43,601 nt of DNA from a virus: IMG/VR virus record IMGVR_UViG_3300042007_000120, positions 1-43,601 of that record; one strand, 5' to 3'. Numbering within the stretch: the first letter of the stretch is position 1; the number at the start of each line of letters is the position of its first letter. The notes beneath the pieces are model-generated. The model saw only the letters and a program-made list of their open reading frames with translations. It was not told the DNA's origin and searched no databases. Both the position numbers and the translations under genes were made by a program. Of the stretch, positions 29,803 through 36,963 are shown in pieces.

Positions 29803-29954
29803 GGCACAGAACCCTACCGGAGCCCGGCGGGCGTCCCGGGCAGCGCCGCGCCCGGCGTGCCGGCAAAGTGGGGGCGCTTCGCGCGCGCGCACGCGAGGTG
29901 GGTTGCGGCTCTTAAGGCGGCAGGTCCCAATGGTTGGTTAATGACTGGTCTTTT
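29803..29954. promoter_or_regulatory. Leader between the minus-strand operon and the iterons
   Basis: No convincing gene; the minus-strand frame that spans it is Arg-rich and lacks a ribosome-binding site. It includes a run of alternating CGCGCGCG (29879-29890) and should hold the promoter for the minus-strand genes starting at 29802. I see no clear -10/-35 pair. Confidence 0.4.
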
Positions 29955-30029
29955 GTGCCCACATCCCTAGCATGTGGGCAGTGCCCACATCCCTAGCATG
30001 TGGGCAGCATGGTCCGTCCAGTCACACGG

Positions 30030-30038
30030 TTTTCCACA
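30030..30038 (+). other. DnaA-box-like site TTTTCCACA
   Basis: Differs from the consensus TTATCCACA at one position. It lies between the direct and the inverted iterons. Confidence 0.5.
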
Positions 30039-30069
30039 GGCTGGGCACATGCTAAGGGTTGTGCCCAGC

Positions 30070-30078
30070 TGGGGATAA
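30070..30078 (-). other. DnaA-box-like site TTATCCCCA
   Basis: Reads TGGGGATAA on the plus strand; one difference from TTATCCACA. It is followed by the AT-rich patch CTTTTTAG between the third and fourth iteron. Confidence 0.5.
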
Positions 30079-30114
30079 CTTTTTAGGGCTGGGCACATGC
30101 TAGGGATGTGGGCA

Positions 30115-30254
30115 GAACGGGCGCGTACGGTGTGGCCTGCGCTGATAGCCGCGGGGGCGCGCTAGGGTGATTTGTACAACGACGTTAAAAACCAAGGGCC
30201 CCGGTCATAGGTGCTACCAACACCTCGCGGGGCCCGTACCGGAAGGATTCTGCT
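30115..30254 (+). promoter_or_regulatory. Leader of the winged-helix gene with a hairpin
   Basis: After the iterons, TTTGTACAAC (30171-30180) is a palindromic AT-containing patch near TTAAAAACC that may include the promoter. Downstream GGGCCCC (about 30194) can pair with GGGGCCC (about 30230), with AGGTG/CACCT as an inner stem, right before the GGAAGGA ribosome-binding site. The fold could control translation of the candidate initiator, as copy-control leaders do in plasmids; this is inference. Confidence 0.45.
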
Positions 30255-30659
30255 TTGCGAACGGAAGTTCCGGGGGTTACCCCCAGCATACCCGCAGCCC
30301 CACCCGGGGACGAACTAGCGACACGCCGGGCAGCCCGGCAGCTGCGCCCGGTGCCCCCCGAGAAGCGCGGCGATTTCAAATTCGACTGGCAGCACCGGTT
30401 CATCTGCGATCCCACCCTCACCCACACGATGCACCGCATAGGGATGTTCCTGCACTACTTCGCGGACGCGGACGGCGGCCGCATACTGCCCGGGGCTGAA
30501 CGCGTCGCGGTGGACCTGAAAATGCACATCAACACCGTCAGGAACAACCTGAAAAAGCTGGAGCAACTGGGCTGGATTGCCGTAGTGGACCGGGGCGGCA
30601 AGGGCGGCAAACGCACCACCTACCAGCTCACCATCCCAGCCCGGCACCTGCTGCCCTAG
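30255..30659 (+). CDS. Winged-helix protein, candidate plasmid replication initiator
   Basis: 134 aa, TTG at 30255 with GAAGGA eight bases upstream. Residues about 60-130 form a winged helix-turn-helix (HRIGMFLHYFADADGG, LPGAERVAVDLKMHINTVRNNLKKLEQLGWIAVVDRGG, TYQLTIP), like helix-turn-helix_36/GntR-type domains in replication proteins. It is next to the iteron cluster and close to parA. It is shorter than classical Rep proteins, so it could instead be a regulator of the maintenance module. A hairpin-capable leader (GGGCCCC at 30194, GGGGCCC at 30230) precedes it. Confidence 0.65.
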   Translation: MRTEVPGVTPSIPAAPPGDELATRRAARQLRPVPPEKRGDFKFDWQHRFICDPTLTHTMHRIGMFLHYFADADGGRILPGAERVAVDLKMHINTVRNNLKKLEQLGWIAVVDRGGKGGKRTTYQLTIPARHLLP

Positions 30660-30672
30660 GGGCGCACGAAAA

Positions 30673-30726
30673 GGCCCCGCCGCCTTGGCAACCGGGAGGG
30701 GTCCAAAAATCCAAGGGGGCGGGGCG
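30673..30726. terminator. Bidirectional hairpin between convergent genes
   Basis: CCCCGCCGCCTTGG (30675-30688) pairs with 30711-30724 with one mismatch. It lies between the stop of the winged-helix gene (plus) and that of the opposite 81-aa gene (minus), so it may end both transcripts. Confidence 0.65.
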
Positions 30727-30738
30727 GTACCGAGGCTA

Positions 30739-30984
30739 TCACGGGTGCGCGCACAGGCACCGGACAACGGTCGCCGTGAACAGCTGCAGCGCGTACCCCA
30801 CACAATTCCCGTGCTCCCCGCCCCGGCACTCAGGGCACACGGCAGAATCCATGAACCGTTCCCCGAGCAGTATCCACGGGGTCACCCCCGCCTCGTCCAC
30901 CGTGTACAGCCGCCCCCCTGCCTTGCAGTTGGGCGGCGCGGTGCCGGGGGGCGCGACCCACAGCTTGTCAGCGTCCACCCGCAC
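30739..30984 (-). CDS. Cys-rich hypothetical protein facing the winged-helix gene
   Basis: About 81 aa from GTG 30984; GTG 30978 is also possible, and longer readings run into the parA gene. The C-terminal part has CPECRGGEHGNCVGYALQLF and VVRCLCAHP, with Cys spacing that may bind zinc; NCKAGGRLYTV lies upstream. No family recognised. It is divergent from parA across a 108-base gap. Confidence 0.6.
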   Translation of the reverse strand: MRVDADKLWVAPPGTAPPNCKAGGRLYTVDEAGVTPWILLGERFMDSAVCPECRGGEHGNCVGYALQLFTATVVRCLCAHP

Positions 30985-31040
30985 AGCGTACGCCCGGGCG
31001 GCTCCAGAAATGTCGCACCCCGCCGCTAGACTCTGTAGCA

Positions 31041-31074
31041 GCTGCGCAGGCACGCATCTAGGCCGCTGCGCAGG
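31041..31074. repeat. Direct repeats upstream of parA, candidate partition site
   Basis: GCTGCGCAGG occurs at 31041-31050 and 31065-31074, 24 bases apart, within 60 bases of the parA start. The same words recur behind parA and its partner. In partition systems with small ParA, the partner protein binds such repeats for both segregation and autoregulation. Assignment is by position and repetition. Confidence 0.6.
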
Positions 31075-31092
31075 ACCACGGGAGGGGTCAAA

Positions 31093-31692
31093 ATGAAAAC
31101 GATAGTCGTCGCCCACTTGAAGGGCGGCACCGCGAAAACCACCACCGCCGGGTTCCTCGCCCACGCCTACGCCAACATGGGCTGCCAGGTACTCGTCATA
31201 GACGCCGACCCGCAGGGCAGCCTGCTCCGCTGGTCCCGGCGCGCCAAATGGACGATCCCCGTCCGTCACCTGCCCTCCCGGCACATGGACCGGGACCTCG
31301 CCGGGATCGTGCCGCACGGGTACGACACCGTGATCGTGGACACCGCACCCTACGACGACATGGCAATAGTCACCTCAGCCATGCGCGCCGCCGACGTGGT
31401 GCTGGTCCCCACGGCTGCGACCCCCGCCGACGTGGAGCGGGTGAAATTCACCTACGCTGCGGCCGCCGCCGAGGGGCTGGAGGGCCGCCTGCGCATCCTG
31501 CTCACACGGGTTGAGGCTAACTCCCCGGACGGCAAGGACACGAGGGAGGCCATGGCAGCGGCCGGGCGGCTGGTGCTGAACGCGGAGATACGCCCGCGGA
31601 AGGCCGTCGCCCGCACCACCGCCGCGCTGCCCGTCCCCTCAGCCCGGGGCTTCGCAGGGTACACCGGGGTCGCGCTGGAGCTGGGAGCATGA
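31093..31692 (+). CDS. parA: ParA-family partition ATPase
   Basis: 199 aa, ATG at 31093, preceded by GGGAGGGG. It has the deviant Walker A KGGTAKTTTAGFLA near residue 10, VLVIDADPQGSLLRW (A') near residue 33, and VIVDTAPYDDMAIV (Walker B) near residue 80. The length without an N-terminal HTH fits the small, type Ib-like plasmid ParA proteins. It should move plasmid or prophage copies to daughter cells. Its gene overlaps that of a small partner protein by four bases. Confidence 0.9.
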   Translation: MKTIVVAHLKGGTAKTTTAGFLAHAYANMGCQVLVIDADPQGSLLRWSRRAKWTIPVRHLPSRHMDRDLAGIVPHGYDTVIVDTAPYDDMAIVTSAMRAADVVLVPTAATPADVERVKFTYAAAAAEGLEGRLRILLTRVEANSPDGKDTREAMAAAGRLVLNAEIRPRKAVARTTAALPVPSARGFAGYTGVALELGA

Positions 31693-31955
31693 GCGCCCGG
31701 GTGAACCCGATGGCGGGACTGGAAGAGGACACGGACGAGCTGCAGCCCGACGCCCCGGTGGTGCGGGTAGCGAACGCGAAGGTGTCCGTGTCCCTGCCCC
31801 CGGTGGCGTACCACGGGCTCGTCGACTACTGCGCCGAAGCCACCAAGGGGCGGGGGGCGCGGGTGAACCATGTGGACGTGTTCCGGGCCCTGCTGGCGGA
31901 GCTGCTGGAGGACGAGGCGCTCCGCGCCCGTGTGGGCAAGCGGCTCCGCAGCTAG
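31689..31955 (+). CDS. ParA partner, ribbon-helix-helix-like (ParB/ParG analogue)
   Basis: 88 aa, ATG at 31689 in an ATGA overlap with parA. A disordered acidic N-terminus precedes NAKVSVSLPPVAYHGLVDYCAEATKGRG, strand then helices as in ribbon-helix-helix proteins, and HVDVFRALLAELLEDEALRARV. Small RHH proteins commonly serve as the centromere-binding partner of type Ib ParA. Direct sequence proof is lacking; gene order supports it well. Confidence 0.75.
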   Translation: MSARVNPMAGLEEDTDELQPDAPVVRVANAKVSVSLPPVAYHGLVDYCAEATKGRGARVNHVDVFRALLAELLEDEALRARVGKRLRS

Positions 31956-32010
31956 GGCACAAAAAAGGGCGAGGCGGCGGGCCCCCCAATCGGACCCGCC
32001 GCCCCTGCTT

Positions 32011-32118
32011 GCCTGCGCACCTGCGCAGGTGCGCGGCTAGGCAGCTGCGCAACCCGGCACCTACGCAGGAACGTGGTTGCGCAGGTGCGCGGCTGGGGTG
32101 GTTGCGCAGCTGCGCCTA
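32011..32118. repeat. TGCGCA repeat array downstream of parA operon
   Basis: TGCGCA occurs five times (32014, 32022, 32046, 32078, 32103) with further TGCGCG/TGCGCC variants. A 17-bp exact repeat, TGCGCAGGTGCGCGGCT, is at 32022-32038 and 32078-32094. The array fills the gap between the ParA partner gene and the convergent small Cys gene. It is a strong candidate for the centromere-like (parS) site. Confidence 0.65.
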
Positions 32119-32253
32119 TTCGCGGCGGCCCTTCGCCGCCGCCTCGGCCGCGTCCGCCTGTTCCCAGTACAGGTCGCACGCCCGGCACTGCCCGCGGGGT
32201 TTAATGTCCCGGGTGATGTGCCAGTGCCGGGGCACAGGCGGCCGCTCATACAC
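32116..32253 (-). CDS. 45-aa Cys-pair protein at the end of the late operon
   Basis: GTG at 32253 overlaps the end of the 49-aa gene (GTGTATGA). Contains PRGQCRACDLYWEQ, a single C-x-x-C knuckle, and HWHITRD before it; the C-terminus is Ala/Glu-rich helix. Stop TAG at 32116-32118 runs into the TGCGCA array. Such small zinc-knuckle proteins end late operons of several actinophages. Function unknown. Confidence 0.6.
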   Translation of the reverse strand: MYERPPVPRHWHITRDIKPRGQCRACDLYWEQADAAEAAAKGRRE

Positions 32254-32395
32254 GCCAATCACCGCCCCGGCGTGCGTCGACAATGTGGTGCAGCACCTCG
32301 CCCTTCTGCGCCCAGACGTGCAGCCCCGGGGTGGGTTGCATGCCGCAGATGCAGAACGGGGTCCCGTTCTCGTCCTTCACCATGGCGTGCTCCAT
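32246..32395 (-). CDS. 49-aa Cys-motif protein
   Basis: ATG at 32395, three bases after the holin-candidate stop. It contains TPFCICGMQPTPGLHVW, then EVLHHIVDARRGG, with a C-x-C and His residues that may bind metal. A second Met at residue 5 is possible. Translationally linked to the 45-aa gene. Function unknown. Confidence 0.6.
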   Translation of the reverse strand: MEHAMVKDENGTPFCICGMQPTPGLHVWAQKGEVLHHIVDARRGGDWRV

Positions 32396-32398
32396 GCT

Positions 32399-32716
32399 TC
32401 ACCCCGCAGCCCGACGCCCTGCCGGTGGCGGGGGCGGGGTGACCGCCTCAATGGCGGGGCTGATGCCTGTGGGTTTCCAGAACGCCTTGTAGCTTGTGGA
32501 CCCGGCGATGAAGATCAGCAGCGCCGTCCGCACATAGTCGCCCCCGTTCAGGTCCCCGCTCAGCCACACGGTCACGGCCGCAGTTACCAGGTAGAAGCCG
32601 AAGGCGACGAGCGATTGGGTGCGCTCGGACCACCGGGTTTGCTGGATGATGCTGATGACCGGGGGGGAGAGGAAGCCGAGGGCGAGGGACCACAGGGCGG
32701 GGCTGTCGAGGTCCAT
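32399..32716 (-). CDS. Holin-like membrane protein
   Basis: 105 aa, ATG at 32716. Three hydrophobic stretches at about residues 8-24 (LWSLALGFLSPPVISII), 36-52 (LVAFGFYLVTAAVTVWL) and 64-76 (TALLIFIAGSTSY), then a polar Pro-rich tail. Size, three spans and position at the end of the late operon fit holins, which open the membrane for the endolysin. The endolysin itself is 16 kb away in the replication block. Confidence 0.65.
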   Translation of the reverse strand: MDLDSPALWSLALGFLSPPVISIIQQTRWSERTQSLVAFGFYLVTAAVTVWLSGDLNGGDYVRTALLIFIAGSTSYKAFWKPTGISPAIEAVTPPPPPAGRRAAG

Positions 32717-32729
32717 GGGGGGCCCCTTT

Positions 32730-33023
32730 CTAGTTTCGTGGGATGTTGCGTACCGGCCACGGGGGCAGCCGGTGCATGGCGTAGCCTGCGCCGATGAGCA
32801 GGATGCGCAGCTGCCCGGCGTACTCTTCGAGCATCCTGCGGAAGTCGGCCTCGGCTTCGGCGCGTTTCTCGGCGTCGGCTATGCGTTCGAGCAGGGACCG
32901 GTTGCGGGCCTTCTCACTGGTGGCTTTGCCGCTGCGCCACGCCACCCACCCGTCGATGACTTTGGGCAGAAGCGCGGCGAGCCCGCCGACGCCGAGGATG
33001 GCGGTGATGATTTCCGGGGTCAC
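32730..33023 (-). CDS. Membrane protein with coiled coil, lysis-region
   Basis: 97 aa, GTG at 33023. The N-terminal segment (IITAILGVGGLAALLPKVIDGW) is hydrophobic; the middle is a charged coiled coil (KARNRSLLERIADAEKRAEAEADFRRML); a second hydrophobic stretch is LRILLIGAGYAM. Similar proteins precede holins in actinophages and may be holin partners or spanin-like. The weak ribosome-binding site leaves the start somewhat unsure. Confidence 0.65.
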   Translation of the reverse strand: MTPEIITAILGVGGLAALLPKVIDGWVAWRSGKATSEKARNRSLLERIADAEKRAEAEADFRRMLEEYAGQLRILLIGAGYAMHRLPPWPVRNIPRN

Positions 33024-33037
33024 ACGATATCACCGCC

Positions 33038-33481
33038 CTATTTCGTGGGGTCCAGATAGGCCCAGTCGATCCTTTTGTACCGTTTAAAACAGTCGGATAG
33101 CGCTACGATCACCAGCGCCACCACCAGCCAAATGCCGGAGGTGGATCGTCCGGAGAAGGCGAAGAACAGGGCGGCGGGCAGCAGCAGCACCCAGCCGAGG
33201 CCGGTGATGAGCAACGCTATCCGCTCGAGCCACCAGTGCCCGAAGATGATGGCGACCGCGCCGATGATCCCGCCTAGGGCGAGCACGGACCCGACGGCGA
33301 CGGACAGTACGGGCCCGATGGTGCCTTGGACGAAGGTGGGGGCCCCGCCTACGGCGGCGAGCAGCCCGGCGGCCCCGGCCATGATGTACGCGAGGAGTTG
33401 TGCCATGTTGATCCCTGTGGGTTCCCGCAGCAGCCGCAGCAGTTGCGTTTGCGTCCGGTGGTTGCCGCGTGCGCGTGCCAT
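33038..33481 (-). CDS. Four-span membrane protein, lysis-region
   Basis: 147 aa from ATG 33481 with AAAGGCGG upstream; an internal Met at residue 26 would give a shorter form without the basic N-terminus. Four hydrophobic segments are visible (LLAYIMAGAAGLLAAVGG, VLSVAVGSVLALGGIIGA, IALLITGLGWVLLLPAAL, GIWLVVALVIVALSD). It lies directly after the tail fibre gene. It may be a second holin or an exclusion protein; the true role is unknown. Confidence 0.65.
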   Translation of the reverse strand: MARARGNHRTQTQLLRLLREPTGINMAQLLAYIMAGAAGLLAAVGGAPTFVQGTIGPVLSVAVGSVLALGGIIGAVAIIFGHWWLERIALLITGLGWVLLLPAALFFAFSGRSTSGIWLVVALVIVALSDCFKRYKRIDWAYLDPTK

Positions 33482-33492
33482 GGTTCCGCCTT

Positions 33493-35412
33493 TCACGGGA
33501 GGTCGACCCATGCGGTGCCGTTCCAGTACTGGGGTTGCCGCTCCACCCACGCCCCGCCTGCCCGTACTTTGGGGACGGCCGTGTGGGGCACCCACACCCC
33601 GGATTCGCGGCGCTTGAAATCCACGCTCAGCTCAGCAGGCGCGCCCGAGGTTTGCGTGGAAGTGGAGGCGTGCGCGGTGCCGGTCCATGCGTTCGTGTAC
33701 CCGGGCAGGATCGTGGAGCCGTCGAAGTACTCTTCCAGCGCGTATGACTGCTCCAGCATCACGCCATCGACATAGATCAGGTCACCGCTGACGGCCCCCG
33801 AGATTTCCACCCGCATCGCCTGAACGCCAGTGTTGCCGTGCTGGTAACCGACGCTGTACACCCGGGTCCAAGTGTTGGCAGGAATGGTCCTCAAGGCATC
33901 GCCGGTCACTGCGCCAGCAGCGTAGAGGACCGCCCTAGCCTGCAGGGCGCGGGGAGGATAAACCCATGCGGATGCGGTGAACGCAGCGAAGCGCTCCAAG
34001 TTAGGGGCGACGGACGGGTTGGCTGTCAGGGTCAGCGTGGACCCGGTGGCTGTCAGTTTCAGTGACTGGGTGCCGAACTTTGCCTGTGTCGACGAGGTGG
34101 CGACTCCCGGAAAGGTCCACTCGCTGGCGTTGGTTTCGGCGCTGGGATTAGTGACCCAGTTCCTGCGCCGAAGTTTCGTCTCCGTGGAAGCGGAGTCGTC
34201 AGCCGTGCCCGTCCAAGCGTAGGCGTAGTCAGCCGTTGTGGCCTTTGCGCCGTCAAGGTAACCGCCGCCACTGTCGTCGATGCCAGCGAAAACAGCGCCG
34301 ATATGATAGCCCCTGCCTGTGGCTTGTGCCGTATTGGAATATAGGCCCACCGAGGCGCTTGCGGCATTGGTCGGTGCCGTTGCAGTTAGCGTCCGGCCCT
34401 CCCATGACGTAGAGAAAAAGTTGCTGTCACCCACGGACGAGGACAGCAGGGTCCCAGAAGAGTTGAACCAATAAATAAACGGGTAGCCGAGAATGGAAGT
34501 TCCCCCGTGCTGCTTGGCCCAGATCGTGATGGTGAGTTTCTGCCCTGCCGTGATGGGGATGCTGTCCGCGTTGGCTGTCGTGGACGCCCCAAGGTCAGCC
34601 CCATAAACGGCGTAGAGGATTTGGTTGGTGCCGGTCTCGTTAGCAAACAGCCCGGTATAGGTGCCTGAGTAGGGAGTGACCGCCGTGGACGCCGACAGGG
34701 TGACGCCGTTCTTGGTGGCCCAGTGCGTAGTGGTGCCCAGCCCGAACCGCGGATTCTTGACCAGATTAGTCCGCACCTGCGCCGGGGCAGGTATCTCGTT
34801 GGTCCCCACAACAATCCGAACAATGGGGTGCACGGTGCTGCCAGTGCGGAACGTTGTGAACTTGTGGGACTCGTTGCCTGTCGGGATACGGTGGGCACCT
34901 GTGGCCCAGCGGGTCGCGCCGGGAAACTCCACCGTAGAGGTTGTCCAGCCTGTGGCCGGGGACGGGCTGGTGAACGAGTTCGCAGCGAGATTCGAGAAGC
35001 CCGCACCGATGAAGATTTGGCCGGGACCGGCGTTCATGGCAGTACTTATCAGGGTGTCGCCGGTGGCGATATCGGCAGCACCGTAATAGGAGGTTGTGGT
35101 TCCTCGCAGGTGCCAGAGGGCAAGGTACTTTGTTTGGCCTCCTACTGCACTGGTTTGTGTGGCCGTGACGGTCCCGGTCGCTGTCGCCCCGGTGCCGATC
35201 CAAAGATCGAGGACGTTGCTGGAATCCCTCGCCACACGCCTCCACGTCGCACCTAGCCCGGACACGTTGTGGTCGGTGGTCGCTGCGCTGCAGCCGATGA
35301 GCGCCACCACCACATCGCCCGCCACGATGGCGTTGCTGAGGGTGGCGGTGACGGTCGGTGCATCGGATGCCACCACAGCACCGTTCACCGCCTGTACTAC
35401 GGATGCAGCCAC
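33493..35412 (-). CDS. Receptor-binding-type minor tail protein with repeated lectin-like modules
   Basis: 639 aa, GTG at 35412. A beta-rich N-terminal part is followed by two modules that start NLVKNPRFGLGTTTHW and NWVTNPSAETNASEW and end with YAWTGTADDSASTETK and NAWTGTAHASTSTQTS. These resemble CBM4/9-like carbohydrate-binding jelly-rolls in tail fibres. The C-terminus (AWVERQPQYWNGTAWVDLP) is a common ending of actinophage minor tail proteins. Its DNA looks clearly less GC-rich than its neighbours, a sign of exchange. It probably sets host range. Confidence 0.8.
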   Translation of the reverse strand: MAASVVQAVNGAVVASDAPTVTATLSNAIVAGDVVVALIGCSAATTDHNVSGLGATWRRVARDSSNVLDLWIGTGATATGTVTATQTSAVGGQTKYLALWHLRGTTTSYYGAADIATGDTLISTAMNAGPGQIFIGAGFSNLAANSFTSPSPATGWTTSTVEFPGATRWATGAHRIPTGNESHKFTTFRTGSTVHPIVRIVVGTNEIPAPAQVRTNLVKNPRFGLGTTTHWATKNGVTLSASTAVTPYSGTYTGLFANETGTNQILYAVYGADLGASTTANADSIPITAGQKLTITIWAKQHGGTSILGYPFIYWFNSSGTLLSSSVGDSNFFSTSWEGRTLTATAPTNAASASVGLYSNTAQATGRGYHIGAVFAGIDDSGGGYLDGAKATTADYAYAWTGTADDSASTETKLRRRNWVTNPSAETNASEWTFPGVATSSTQAKFGTQSLKLTATGSTLTLTANPSVAPNLERFAAFTASAWVYPPRALQARAVLYAAGAVTGDALRTIPANTWTRVYSVGYQHGNTGVQAMRVEISGAVSGDLIYVDGVMLEQSYALEEYFDGSTILPGYTNAWTGTAHASTSTQTSGAPAELSVDFKRRESGVWVPHTAVPKVRAGGAWVERQPQYWNGTAWVDLP

Positions 35413-35427
35413 GGTCCACGCCCCTTC

Positions 35428-35973
35428 CTAGGAAATGTCGAACCAGATGTCGCCCTCGGCCGGGGAGGGGGGTTCGGTGGCGGATACCGTGATGGGGTTG
35501 TGCCCGTCCGCCCCGTCCTCGCCTGCAGGCCCGGTAGCGCCGGGCGGGATGGTGAGGTGCAGGACCCGGTTCGGGGCGGTGCCCGTGAACGAGGCGGCTG
35601 CGGGGATGCCCGTGGTGACGGTGCCGACGGTGAACCCGTTGGCGGTGGCCTCGGCCATGTCCGCGGATTCCTCGGCGGCGTCGGCCGCGGCCACCGCCTC
35701 ATCCCGCAGCCCCTTATAGGAGTTCAAGTAGCCGCTGTACGCGCCCGCCCGCCACATCACCTGTGGCAGCTGCGCCACGAACGGGACGACGAAGCCGAGG
35801 GCGTTGCTGATCAGCGGCTGCGCGATGCCGAACCCGTACGGGTCCGTCAGGTCGAGCGGGGTGGTGCCCCCCTCGTCCTCCGGGTCGTAGATATACACGC
35901 TGGCGTTGCTGACAACGTTCGCGGGGTTGTTCGGGTCGACGACGAGCTGGTGCTCGAAGGGGTAATCAGGCAT
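35428..35973 (-). CDS. Minor tail protein with short collagen-like segment
   Basis: 181 aa, ATG at 35973 with AGGAGAG upstream. The N-terminal 90 residues resemble a tail adapter (QLVVDPNNPANVVSNASVYIYD), followed by a helical spacer (EAVAAADAAEESADMAEATANG) and a Gly-rich GATGPAGEDGADGHNP piece before the end EGDIWFDIS. It is placed between two other tail proteins and probably links the baseplate to the fibre. Confidence 0.75.
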   Translation of the reverse strand: MPDYPFEHQLVVDPNNPANVVSNASVYIYDPEDEGGTTPLDLTDPYGFGIAQPLISNALGFVVPFVAQLPQVMWRAGAYSGYLNSYKGLRDEAVAAADAAEESADMAEATANGFTVGTVTTGIPAAASFTGTAPNRVLHLTIPPGATGPAGEDGADGHNPITVSATEPPSPAEGDIWFDIS

Positions 35974-35985
35974 GGGGGGCTCTCC

Positions 35986-36963
35986 TTACCATCCGAGGGC
36001 GATGTAGTTGACCCGGTGCAGCTGGTTCGCCGCCGCCACATAGTTCCCGTCAGCGTTCGGGTACGCCAGCGAGAACACGACGGAATCCTTCCGGCCGGTG
36101 TTCCACGGCAGCCCGGCCACCCCGTAGGTGATGACCCGGTTGATGGACCGGTCGATGCTGGTGTCCCCGTTGATGAGCAGGCACGTCAGCAGCCCGTTCG
36201 GGAACGGGCGCGGGAACACGACCCTGCCGAACCCGGAGTTATCGGAGTACCCCACCGCCGTCCCGGCTTGGACGAGGAACCCGGACTGCCCGGCCGCGGG
36301 CGTGGAGTCGAGGCTGTTGGTGGTGCCGTACAGGCTGATCTTGTCCAGCTCACCCACCCGCTGCCATGTGGCCGCGTCCTCGGCGTCTACGGTGTACTGC
36401 CAGATGGTCCCGGCGATGTTAATGACGGTGCCCAGCCGGGTCATGTAGGCGCGGACAAGGTCGTCGGCCGCGTACAGGCCCCCATCACCGCCCCACACCC
36501 GCAGGTCCACGATGGTTGTGGGCTGCGTGGACCCGTATGTCCACAGCACCAGCGCCACCGGCTGGTCATCCAGCGTGCCCGGGTCGTTTTCGCGCCCGGC
36601 CGGCAGGAGGCGGCTGGTGCCGCCCTCGACTTTCGTGACCGTGGTGGGCCCGCCCACCGGGGGTGTCCAGTCGCGGCGGACGCAGATCATGTCCCAGCGG
36701 GTGCCGCCCGGTGCCGGGGCGGTGCACGTCACCGCTATCACGCTGTCGGATTCGTCGACGACCCCGTGCCCCCACGCCAGCCCCTCCGCCACGTTCACGG
36801 TCAGGGGCGTGGTGGGGTGGGCGGTGACTTTGAAGTCGGTTGCGCCGCCGACGCCGTACTGGGATGAGCCGATGGCGGGGTGCGCGGCCGCCCACTTCAC
36901 CTCGTCGACGAGGGAGGCGGGGGTGCCCGCGCTGGTGTCATAGAAGGTGCTGGTGATGGCCAC
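35986..36963 (-). CDS. Minor tail protein
   Basis: 325 aa, GTG at 36963 overlapping the previous stop by one base. The N-terminus (AITSTFYDTSAGTPASLVDEVKWAAAHPAIG) and the phrases TPLTVNVAEGLAWGHGVVDESDSVI and TRWDMICVRRDWTPP are of a kind common in actinophage tail-tip proteins. The remaining part is beta-rich. No enzymatic motif visible. It lies between the Gp37-like protein and the collagen-like protein. Confidence 0.78.
   Translation of the reverse strand: MAITSTFYDTSAGTPASLVDEVKWAAAHPAIGSSQYGVGGATDFKVTAHPTTPLTVNVAEGLAWGHGVVDESDSVIAVTCTAPAPGGTRWDMICVRRDWTPPVGGPTTVTKVEGGTSRLLPAGRENDPGTLDDQPVALVLWTYGSTQPTTIVDLRVWGGDGGLYAADDLVRAYMTRLGTVINIAGTIWQYTVDAEDAATWQRVGELDKISLYGTTNSLDSTPAAGQSGFLVQAGTAVGYSDNSGFGRVVFPRPFPNGLLTCLLINGDTSIDRSINRVITYGVAGLPWNTGRKDSVVFSLAYPNADGNYVAAANQLHRVNYIALGW

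Larger units (their letters stand above)
29955..30114. repeat. Iteron cluster, putative plasmid replication origin
   Basis: Two perfect tandem 26-bp copies (29955-29980, 29981-30006) carry the core ACATCCCTAGCATGTG. Two further copies in the opposite orientation (30042-30067, with a small change, and 30090-30114) carry CACATGCTAGGGATGTG or CACATGCTAAGGGTTGTG. Each unit is itself an imperfect palindrome (TGCCCACAT...ATGTGGGCA). Two DnaA-box-like sequences and an AT-rich patch (TAACTTTTTAG) lie between. The cluster precedes an HTH gene. All this fits an iteron-type origin or handcuffing/autoregulation site. Confidence 0.75.

Noticed and set aside
29955-30114. Possible CRISPR array
   Set aside because: Units are tandem without spacers and occur in both orientations next to DnaA-like boxes; no cas genes besides a Cas4-like phage nuclease elsewhere.
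35269-36867. 532-codon plus-strand frame in the tail region
   Set aside because: Antisense to three tail genes with coherent sequence; no ribosome-binding site and no recognisable domain.
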